A stretch of DNA of 48,004 nucleotides from Porphyromonadaceae bacterium (GTDB lineage Bacteria > Bacteroidota > Bacteroidia > Bacteroidales > Paludibacteraceae), in contig JAAYIT010000139.1 of NCBI GenBank assembly GCA_012523295.1, positions 1 to 48,004 of the forward strand, given 5' to 3'. A model generated the notes under the pieces. That model saw nothing but the letters and a program-made list of their open reading frames with translations. It was not told the DNA's origin and made no database searches. Below, in pieces: positions 28,853 to 35,171 of this stretch (positions are counted from its first letter, which is position 1; every line of letters starts with the position of its first letter). The translations under genes and the position numbers were made by a program.

Positions 28853-29416
28853 TTGCGCGCTGAAGACAAAACCTTTTTAGAGACCAGGAGAAACCGCTAC
28901 CTCTCCATGCTGTCTTCTGCTATGGGTCGAAATGAGGTTGATTGGCTCTGTAGAGATGCCTTGTCGGATATTGACAATTTTGAATTCTTATTCGATTTGA
29001 TTTTCTCGCATGACAATCAAATAGCCTGGCGCGCTGCCTGGGTTATCGAAAAAGTGAGTGAAAAATCGATTGAGAATTTTAAGAACACTCACAAAGACAG
29101 GCTACAAGAGCTGATATTAACAAGTAGTCACGGCGGATTAAGGCGTTTGGTATTATCCATCATTTTTAACCTTCCCTTACGACAGCCCATTTCTGTCGAA
29201 TTTATCAATCGTTGTTTTGAGCAGATGATGCTCGTCAAAGAACCCGTAAGTGTACAAGTACTGTCAATGAAAATATTGGAAAAAGTATGCGAAATAGAAC
29301 ATGACTTGTCACAAGAACTGGAAACTGCCTTGCTGAGCTTAGACTCAGATTTATTTTCAAAAGGATTTGTTGCTGCAAGAAAAGGTGTGATTAAACGGCT
29401 GAAAATGAGAGTTTAA
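28853..29416 (+). CDS. HEAT-like helical repeat protein, function unknown
   Basis: 187 residues, almost entirely helical, with the repeat-like parts AWRAAWVIEKVSEKS, HGGLRRLVLSIIFNLPL and SVQVLSMKILEKVCE. The pattern recalls HEAT or ARM repeats, which act as binding scaffolds. There is no signal peptide or membrane segment. The start is a TTG (TTGCGCGCTGAAGAC); the next in-frame ATG (MLSSAMGR) would remove about 18 residues that look structured. It follows the DciA-like gene by 65 nt. I do not recognise a named family. Confidence 0.7.
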   Translation: MRAEDKTFLETRRNRYLSMLSSAMGRNEVDWLCRDALSDIDNFEFLFDLIFSHDNQIAWRAAWVIEKVSEKSIENFKNTHKDRLQELILTSSHGGLRRLVLSIIFNLPLRQPISVEFINRCFEQMMLVKEPVSVQVLSMKILEKVCEIEHDLSQELETALLSLDSDLFSKGFVAARKGVIKRLKMRV

Positions 29417-29678
29417 TACTTTTGGTGTTGAAAGTAAAAAATAAAAAGATACATTTTTGAAATAATTATTTGTAACTTTGCAAGTTGAAATAGCTGGTTA
29501 GTTGATTGGTGAAAAAGCTAATTCGGTCGTTTTCAGCCGACCCGGATTTGGATTGTTAGAAACTTTTTTCGAATAGATTTTTAACTCTTTTAATCTTGAC
29601 TCCTATACTCCAAACACATGTGTTAGGGCGCCTTTACCAATCGTAAATTTAGAAAAAGTAATTCGTAAATTAAATAAT
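29417..29678 (+). promoter_or_regulatory. Promoter and long leader of the carboxyltransferase gene
   Basis: TAACTTTG (29473-29480) is an exact -7 box. The leader would be about 190 nt long, unusual for a housekeeping gene here. It contains TAGCT/AGCTA and TCGG/CCGA pairs near 29490-29545 and a perfect 12-bp palindrome AACACATGTGTT (29613-29624). I cannot match it to a known riboswitch. Confidence 0.45.
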
Positions 29679-31223
29679 ATGTCTTCAAAGAAAAACATCA
29701 CTGCTCTGCGTCAAAAAAAAGCGATAGTAGAGAAAGGCGGTGGCGACAAAGCCATTGAAAAGCAAATTGCAATGGGTAAAATGCCCGCTCGTGTTCGTAT
29801 TCTTGCGCTTCTTGATGAAGGATCTTTCAACGAATTTGACCTCTTTGTTCAGCACGAAGAGAGAAATTTCGGGATGGCTTCAAAAGAGTTGCCGGGTGAC
29901 GGTGTGATTACCGGAACGGGAACAATCAATGGCGCTCCGGTATGTATTTACGCGCAGGATTTTACGGTAATGGGAGGTTCGCTCGGACTAAAACACGCTC
30001 GTAAAATCACAAAAATAATGGACCACGCGCTCAAAATGAAAATTCCGTGTATAGGGATTAACGACTCGGGTGGAGCGAGAATTCAAGAAGGTATCGGAGC
30101 ATTGGCCGGATACGGTGAAATTTTCTACCGAAATACTATAGCATCAGGTGTGATTCCACAACTTTCCGTTATTCTCGGACCTTGTGCCGGTGGCGCTGTT
30201 TATTCTCCGGCTTTGACAGACTTTGTTTTTGTGGTTGAGAATATTTCCAAAATGTTCATTACGGGGCCTAACGTAATTGAAACAGTTTTAGGAGAAAAAA
30301 TTTCGCAAGAAGATTTAGGCGGTGCGCGAGTACACGCGGAAATTACAGGAAACGCGCATTTCTATGCAACAACTGAAATGGCTTGTTTCCAGCAAATAAA
30401 AACGCTTCTTTCATTAATTCCGCACAATAATGACCAAAAAGCGGTACCCGTTCCGCCAAAAGATCCAAAATTCAGAAGAAAAATAGAAAATATCATACCT
30501 GCAGACCCAAGACAGCCGTATGATGTCCGTCATGTCATTTTCGCACTGACTGATGAATCGAAATTTTTTGAAGTTCACGAACTCTGGGCTGCCAATATAG
30601 TAATTGGATTTGGAAGAATGGATGGAAATACGGTTGGTTTCGTAGCCAATCAGCCCATGTATCTTGCGGGAGTTTTAGACTGCGATGCGTCCGATAAAGC
30701 GGCTCGATTTATCCGCTTCTGTGACGCATTTAATATCCCGATCGTAACGCTTGAAGATATGCCCGGTTATCTGCCCGGTGTGGATCAGGAGCATGCGGGT
30801 GTGATTCGCCATGGAGCAAAAATGCTCTACGCGTATTCGGAAGCAAGTGTTCCGAAAATGACTATTATCCTTCGAAAAGCATACGGTGGAGGCTATATTG
30901 CTATGAATTCCAGACACTTGGGAGCTGACTTTGTATATGCGTGGCCCGGGGCTGAAATTGCGGTAATGGGTCCGGAAGGAGCCGCGAATATCATTTTCCG
31001 AAAAGAAATAATGGAGGCGGAAGACGAGGAAGCAGTGCGTCAGCAGAAAGTAAAAGAGTATGTTGAGAAATTTGCTAATCCATTTGTGGCGGCTTCAAAA
31101 GGATATATCGATGCAGTGATCGAACCGGCAGAAACGAGAGGATTGTTGATTCATGCGCTGTCTGTTTCGAAAAACAAGGACGATCATCGCCCGAAAAAGA
31201 AACATGGAATTCCTCCGTTTTAA
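29679..31223 (+). CDS. Biotin-dependent acyl-CoA carboxyltransferase subunit (methylmalonyl-CoA decarboxylase alpha / propionyl-CoA carboxylase beta type)
   Basis: 514 residues, the full length of the family. Two crotonase-like halves are seen: the N-half with GDGVITGTGTINGAPVCIYAQDFTVMGGSLG and INDSGGARIQEG, then GPCAGGAVYSPALTDF; the C-half with NTVGFVANQPMYLAGVLD, DMPGYLPGVDQEHAGVIRHG and AYGGGYIAMNSRHLGAD. It moves CO2 between biotin and an acyl-CoA, most often propionyl-CoA/methylmalonyl-CoA. In Bacteroidales this reaction completes the succinate-to-propionate route. A biotin carrier gene follows, separated by a strong hairpin. Neither a biotin carboxylase nor the membrane decarboxylase subunit is in the window, so decarboxylase and carboxylase roles cannot be separated. 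Confidence 0.9.
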   Translation: MSSKKNITALRQKKAIVEKGGGDKAIEKQIAMGKMPARVRILALLDEGSFNEFDLFVQHEERNFGMASKELPGDGVITGTGTINGAPVCIYAQDFTVMGGSLGLKHARKITKIMDHALKMKIPCIGINDSGGARIQEGIGALAGYGEIFYRNTIASGVIPQLSVILGPCAGGAVYSPALTDFVFVVENISKMFITGPNVIETVLGEKISQEDLGGARVHAEITGNAHFYATTEMACFQQIKTLLSLIPHNNDQKAVPVPPKDPKFRRKIENIIPADPRQPYDVRHVIFALTDESKFFEVHELWAANIVIGFGRMDGNTVGFVANQPMYLAGVLDCDASDKAARFIRFCDAFNIPIVTLEDMPGYLPGVDQEHAGVIRHGAKMLYAYSEASVPKMTIILRKAYGGGYIAMNSRHLGADFVYAWPGAEIAVMGPEGAANIIFRKEIMEAEDEEAVRQQKVKEYVEKFANPFVAASKGYIDAVIEPAETRGLLIHALSVSKNKDDHRPKKKHGIPPF

Positions 31224-31262
31224 TCTTCGGAAACTCCTTTTGAGTGGTATGTATTAAAGAAA

Positions 31263-31282
31263 ATTCCAGCTCCGGCTGGAAT
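31263..31282 (+). other. UNCG-tetraloop hairpin between carboxyltransferase and biotin carrier genes
   Basis: ATTCCAGC and GCTGGAAT pair perfectly around TCCG, which as RNA is a UNCG tetraloop closed by C-G. No T-run follows. It could be a processing or attenuating hairpin that sets different levels of the two proteins. Confidence 0.6.
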
Positions 31283-31367
31283 AGAATTCTTATTCAGAAA
31301 ATATTGACATTACAATAACATCTTAACCATAGCTCCATTTTACCCAATCGGGGATGGATTTTTTAAT

Positions 31368-32009
31368 ATGGCAAAAACAAATAATAAACCTGAACAAGCT
31401 GTTTCTTCTGACAAAGCCACACGCACGAAGCGTACGTACAGCAAGGAGGTGATGGCACGTGCCCGAAAAATCCAGGCTGCCAGAAAAGCAGAAGAAAACA
31501 AAAAAGCGGCTGAAGAGCGTAAAGTGCGCATGGCAAAGCGCGTAGAGGATAAAAAGAAAGTTGCGGAAGCAAAAAAAAGTGCGGATGCAAAGCAAAAAGC
31601 GGCAAAACCTGCTCCGAAATCTGACCCTGCCGTAAAACCTGTGGCAGCGCCTACTCCGGCAGCTGAAAAACCTGCAGCGGAAGTAGTTGAAAATGAGATT
31701 GTTGATTTTGCTATTACGGCTCGGAAATATAAAACTTATTTGACCAGAAAATTCAAGGAACGTAAGTTTTGGGTGGATCCAAGTCCGTTTGAAATCTTGT
31801 CTTACATACCCGGAACAGTTATTTCTGTGGATGTAAAAGCCGGAAGAGTTGTAGAGGAAGGCAAGCAGATCCTGATTCTTGAGGCTATGAAAATGCAGAA
31901 TAAAGTAGAGATGCCATTTACGGCTCGTATCAAAAAAATCAATGTCAAAGCCGGTGAAAAAATCCCGAAGGATTTTGTGATGATTGAGCTGGAGCCGATT
32001 GAAAAGTAG
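31368..32009 (+). CDS. Biotin carboxyl carrier protein with a Lys/Ala-rich N-terminal region
   Basis: 213 residues. The C-terminal biotinyl domain (about 142-213) has the canonical EAMKM, with K175 the biotinylation site, in LILEAMKMQNKVEMPFTARI. The N-terminal 80 residues are unusual: a highly charged, Lys/Ala/Glu-rich helix (ARKAEENKKAAEERK, then AEAKKSADAKQKAAK), followed by a Pro/Ala linker (PAAEKPAAE). Carriers often have a Pro/Ala linker, but such a basic helical arm is not usual; it may bind partners or form a coiled coil. The gene comes 144 nt after the carboxyltransferase, past a tight hairpin, and ends before a bidirectional terminator. Confidence 0.88.
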   Translation: MAKTNNKPEQAVSSDKATRTKRTYSKEVMARARKIQAARKAEENKKAAEERKVRMAKRVEDKKKVAEAKKSADAKQKAAKPAPKSDPAVKPVAAPTPAAEKPAAEVVENEIVDFAITARKYKTYLTRKFKERKFWVDPSPFEILSYIPGTVISVDVKAGRVVEEGKQILILEAMKMQNKVEMPFTARIKKINVKAGEKIPKDFVMIELEPIEK

Positions 32010-32102
32010 ATTGTTGATTCGGAATGCTTAGAATTCAGTAGTCAAACAATGGATCAGAAAATTTCAATCGTAGAGCTACAGCCGGAATCTGATTAAAATA
32101 AA

Positions 32103-32140
32103 AAAACAGGAAAAATAAGAATTTCCTGTTTTTTGCTTTT
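32103..32140. terminator. Bidirectional terminator between biotin carrier and rlmI genes
   Basis: AAAACAGGAAA (32103-32113) pairs with TTTCCTGTTTT (32122-32132). A T-rich run follows on the plus strand and an A-rich run precedes it, which is a T-run on the minus strand. It lies just downstream of both convergent genes. Confidence 0.85.
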
Positions 32141-32151
32141 TAAATAATTTC

Positions 32152-33330
32152 TCACTCCACATATACCACCAATCCTTTCAAGTATTCACCTTCGGGATGA
32201 TAAATATTGATTGGGTGGTCGGCAGGCTGCGTAAGCTGGTGTAAAATCCGTACATTCCTTTTAGCTTCTGCAGCAGCTGAAAAAACGGCTAATCGAAACT
32301 GATCTTTTGAAATAACCTGAGAGCATGAAAAAGTGAATAAAATTCCACCCGGTTTTATAGTCTCCAATGCTTTTAGATTCAATCGCTTATAGCCTTTCAG
32401 AGCATTTCTCACCGCATCTCTGTGTTTGGCAAATGCCGGAGGATCAAGCACTATTACATCATATTGCTTGTCACTTGAGCTGAAAAACTTAAAAGCATCT
32501 TCTGCAAACGACTGATGATTAGTGGCTTCGGGGAAATTTAATTGTACATTATGATTTGTCAAGTCAATCGCTTTGCTTGAGCTATCTACAGAATGTACAA
32601 CCTCAGCACCGCCTCGTAAAGCATACACCGAAAATCCACCGGTATAGCAAAACATATTCAAAACCGATTTCCCTTTGGAATAATGTTCAAGAAGACTCCG
32701 GTTTTCTCTTTGATCAATAAAAAATCCGGTTTTCTGACCTTTCAACCAATCTATTTCAAATTGTAACCCATTTTCGATAGCTTTGAAAGTATCACTTTGC
32801 TTTCCCACTAAGTAGCCATCCTCTCTCTCTATGGGGGCCTTGTAAGGCAGGGTTGTTTCTGACTTGTAGTACACGCACTTCACGTTTGGAACCACCAGAA
32901 CTATAATTTCTGCCAATTTCTGACGCATCAAATGCATTCCCACAGAGTGAGCCTGAATTACAGCCGTATCGTCATACACATCAACGATTAATCCCGGCAT
33001 TTGATCACCTTCACCATGTACCAATCGGTAGGTATTGTTGGTTGGCGAGTTGACTAAAGCCGCAGCAGAGCGAACTTGAAAGGCTTGTTCAATTCTTTTC
33101 TTCCAAAAATGATCATCAATCTCACACTTTTCAAAACTCAGGATTCGAATGGCAATACTTCCGATCTGGTAATGCCCGATACCCAAAAAATCTCCGTTAT
33201 TTCCCCGTACTTCCACCAAATCACCTTCTTCAGGATTACCGTTTATTTTTTGAATGGCACCCGAAAACACCCAGGGATGAAACCGGAGCAAACTCTCTTC
33301 TCGTTTTGGTTTTAGTGTAATTGCAGTCAT
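32152..33330 (-). CDS. rlmI: RlmI-type 23S rRNA (cytosine-C5) methyltransferase
   Basis: 392 residues. The N-terminal PUA-like domain (about 1-75, LKPKREESLLRFHPWVFSGAI and GDLVEVRGNNGDFLG) precedes an EEHEE-type linker and a Rossmann methyltransferase domain (about 190-392). SAM-binding parts are VLNMFCYTGGFSVYALRGGA and VHSVDSSSKAIDL. The motif VLDPPAFAK and the catalytic cysteine of FTFSCSQVI are typical. E. coli RlmI methylates C1962 of 23S rRNA; the same target is likely here. The symbol rests on this similarity. A probable -7 box lies at 33356-33363 (minus), 25 nt before the start. Confidence 0.88.
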   Translation of the reverse strand: MTAITLKPKREESLLRFHPWVFSGAIQKINGNPEEGDLVEVRGNNGDFLGIGHYQIGSIAIRILSFEKCEIDDHFWKKRIEQAFQVRSAAALVNSPTNNTYRLVHGEGDQMPGLIVDVYDDTAVIQAHSVGMHLMRQKLAEIIVLVVPNVKCVYYKSETTLPYKAPIEREDGYLVGKQSDTFKAIENGLQFEIDWLKGQKTGFFIDQRENRSLLEHYSKGKSVLNMFCYTGGFSVYALRGGAEVVHSVDSSSKAIDLTNHNVQLNFPEATNHQSFAEDAFKFFSSSDKQYDVIVLDPPAFAKHRDAVRNALKGYKRLNLKALETIKPGGILFTFSCSQVISKDQFRLAVFSAAAEAKRNVRILHQLTQPADHPINIYHPEGEYLKGLVVYVE

Positions 33331-33355
33331 TGATATTCTTTAATTTCAAATGTGA

Positions 33356-33363
33356 CAAAATTA
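33356..33363 (-). promoter_or_regulatory. -7 box TAATTTTG before rlmI
   Basis: On the minus strand this reads TAATTTTG, an exact match to TAnnTTTG, about 26 nt before the ATG. The terminator of the upstream gene lies behind it. Confidence 0.5.
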
Positions 33364-33460
33364 CAAAAAATAATGGAAATGAAGTCATTTTGGAGCACCC
33401 GTCTTTGTCTTTTTTTTATTGAAAAATAAGATATAAAGACCGAAACACAGAAAGCTAATG

Positions 33461-33500
33461 AAAAAAAACAACGGCATTTCACAAGGCCGTTGTTTTTGTT
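33461..33500 (-). terminator. Terminator of the cation diffusion facilitator gene
   Basis: AACAACGGC (33467-33475) pairs with GCCGTTGTT (33486-33494). On the minus strand the stem is followed by eight T residues. It lies about 120 nt past the stop codon of the transporter gene. A T-rich tract on the plus strand makes it symmetrical. Confidence 0.85.
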
Positions 33501-33618
33501 TTTGAAAATTTATGAGAGAGTAATAAAGATATTATCTGTAGTGCAAAATTACAAGTCGCTTATTTCAGTTGTGTTAAATAAAAATGTAGAATTAGTTAAA
33601 TAATTAATTGACAGGTTT

Positions 33619-34530
33619 TTACTTCTCCACATCCGGCTCAAAAAACACCCAGCGAATATCGGGATTTGATGCTTTCAAGGCTTTTTCACATGCGTTTATA
33701 TTCCCTATTAACTCTTCATCGGTAGTTACATCTTTCATCCTTGATTTCACAGATACCATTATATAATTACCAAGTTGGAAAGTAATAATATTAAGAATTT
33801 CAGCAATTTCGGGCATTTCTTCCAACGTAGCTCTAATCTCATCACGTACTTCTTTCTCCGCGCTTTGGCCTACCAATAGTCTTTTGACTTTTATTCCCAG
33901 AAAAATGGAAACAACCAACAAAAGCACACCGATACTGATGCTTCCTAACGCATCAAATATCGGATTTCCGGTAAAGATAGTCAGTAATATAGCAATCAGC
34001 GCGAAAATTAATCCTAACAACGCCGCAATATCTTCGCCTAAAATTACTACCAACTCGCTCTGACGAGAATTTTTTGCCCATTGCCAGAGAGAAACGCCTT
34101 TCCGTTTCACCTTATTTATCTGCGTAATGCAGCCGTATAGTGAAAACGCCTCTAAGATAATGCTGATAGAAAGGACAATAATCGCTATTTCGGGTTTGTT
34201 CAGTCCCTCGTGTGTGCTGAGTTTATGGGTCCCTTCATAAATGGAGAACAATCCTCCCATGCTGAAGAGCATCAGTGCCACGATAAACGACCAAAAGTAA
34301 ATTTCCTTTCCGTAACCGAGCGGATGCTCTTCTACAGGAGCTTTTTTGGCTTGTTTCAACCCGAGAAAAAGAAGCCCTTGATTCGCGCAATCCGCATACG
34401 AGTGAATCACTTCGGCAAGCATAGAGCCTGAACGGGTTATCACGGCTGCTACGGTTTTGGTAACTGCAATTCCAAAATTTGCCAACAAAGCAAAAAGAAT
34501 GGATTTTACGGATGCGTTTTGTGCTGACAT
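33619..34530 (-). CDS. Cation diffusion facilitator (CDF) transporter
   Basis: 303 residues with about six membrane segments (LLANFGIAVTKTVAAVIT, FWSFIVALMLFSMGGLF, IAIIVLSISIILEAFSLYG, IAALLGLIFALIAILLTIF and SIGVLLLVVSIFLGI among them). The first metal motif is HSYAD in helix 2, and HPLGYG follows. The second, normally HxxxD in helix 5, reads EDIAALLG here, so the His is a Glu. This exchange is seen in the branch related to mammalian SLC30A9. The cytoplasmic C-terminal domain (about 205-300) has the usual ferredoxin-like pattern. Such proteins export divalent metals (Zn, Fe, Mn or others) in exchange for protons; the metal is unknown. A structured leader precedes it. Confidence 0.9.
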   Translation of the reverse strand: MSAQNASVKSILFALLANFGIAVTKTVAAVITRSGSMLAEVIHSYADCANQGLLFLGLKQAKKAPVEEHPLGYGKEIYFWSFIVALMLFSMGGLFSIYEGTHKLSTHEGLNKPEIAIIVLSISIILEAFSLYGCITQINKVKRKGVSLWQWAKNSRQSELVVILGEDIAALLGLIFALIAILLTIFTGNPIFDALGSISIGVLLLVVSIFLGIKVKRLLVGQSAEKEVRDEIRATLEEMPEIAEILNIITFQLGNYIMVSVKSRMKDVTTDEELIGNINACEKALKASNPDIRWVFFEPDVEK

Positions 34531-34565
34531 GCTGTTTATGTTTTAGATTGTTAAATCGGGTTCCT

Positions 34566-34628
34566 GGTAGCTTTCAGATAGTTCTATGTTAAATCAGATT
34601 GTCTAACCTTCCTGCACTTCAAGCTACC
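34566..34628 (-). promoter_or_regulatory. Structured RNA leader of the CDF transporter gene (candidate)
   Basis: On the minus strand, a perfect 8-bp stem GGTAGCTT (34628-34621) with AAGCTACC (34573-34566) closes 47 nt. Inside, GTTA..TTAAC and ATAG-AAC-CTAT can form two smaller helices, giving a three-way junction. The -7 box TACATTTG (34648-34641) sits just upstream, so the transcript would begin at the foot of this stem. It ends about 35 nt before the ATG. A metal-sensing role is a guess; it does not match the czcD/NiCo consensus as I know it. Confidence 0.5.
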
Positions 34629-34640
34629 GACTTTACCTTG

Positions 34641-34648
34641 CAAATGTA
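34641..34648 (-). promoter_or_regulatory. -7 box TACATTTG before the CDF transporter gene
   Basis: An exact TAnnTTTG match on the minus strand. Transcription would start near 34634, giving a leader of about 105 nt. Confidence 0.5.
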
Positions 34649-35171
34649 AATAAAGATTTTCAATATTTCCTATGTATAATGATTATTGTCTGATAAATAG
34701 CATTAGGACTCAAATTGTTCTAAAATGTTGTCCGTACTTATTCCCGCTGTCGAAATTACACCATTCACTATTCATGAAATGTTATTTCTCTCTTAGAGTT
34801 GACGGAGAGAGAGAACTCCATGTATTACACCATAAAGAAACGAAAAACAAGCGCCAAAAGTGCTTAGACTCATTCTAGGTAAAAAATGCATCAAACTTCT
34901 TGAAGCCGTAAGATACTCTGTTTGTCATTATCGCAAAATTATTAGGACAGAACGCGGATAATCAATTTTATTTAAATAAATCGCTGCTTCCGTTTTAAGC
35001 TTGAATCGCCCTTTCTCATAATGAAAACATCATGTATGATCATTCAAAATTCTGTCTCCGCCTTTCCTATCACGGGATTGTAATACATGTTACGCAATTT
35101 GTAATACGGATTACATTTTCCTGTAATATAAAACATGGAATTTTGCATCGAAAATTTATGAACTCATTTTA
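34649..35171. other. Intergenic region before the TonB-dependent receptor
   Basis: A 520-nt AT-rich stretch without a convincing gene; a 68-codon frame at 34672-34878 has no family features. Its right end carries the TGTAAT operator-like array (35079-35134). Confidence 0.45.
35079..35134 (+). promoter_or_regulatory. Tandem TGTAAT operator-like array before the TonB receptor
   Basis: TGTAAT occurs at 35080, 35100 and 35122, spaced 20 and 22 nt, so all on one face of the helix. The middle site is a perfect inverted repeat TGTAAT-acgg-ATTACA (35100-35115). The first, TTGTAATACATGTTACGCAA, is an imperfect one. A weak -7 box GAATTTTG follows at 35138-35145. This looks like a binding site for a dimeric regulator, perhaps a repressor or a metal or nutrient sensor. 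The regulator is unknown. Confidence 0.6.

Noticed and set aside
29480-29560. tRNA-like sequence in the carboxyltransferase leader
   Set aside because: GGTTAGT resembles a D-loop, but no acceptor stem, anticodon arm or TTC arm can be placed.
34566-34628. Known NiCo/czcD riboswitch before the CDF transporter
   Set aside because: The predicted shape is a three-way junction without the conserved four-way core of that class, so only a generic structured leader is claimed.
34672-34878. A 68-codon frame before the TonB receptor
   Set aside because: No domain, signal peptide or typical start context; surrounded by non-coding AT-rich sequence.
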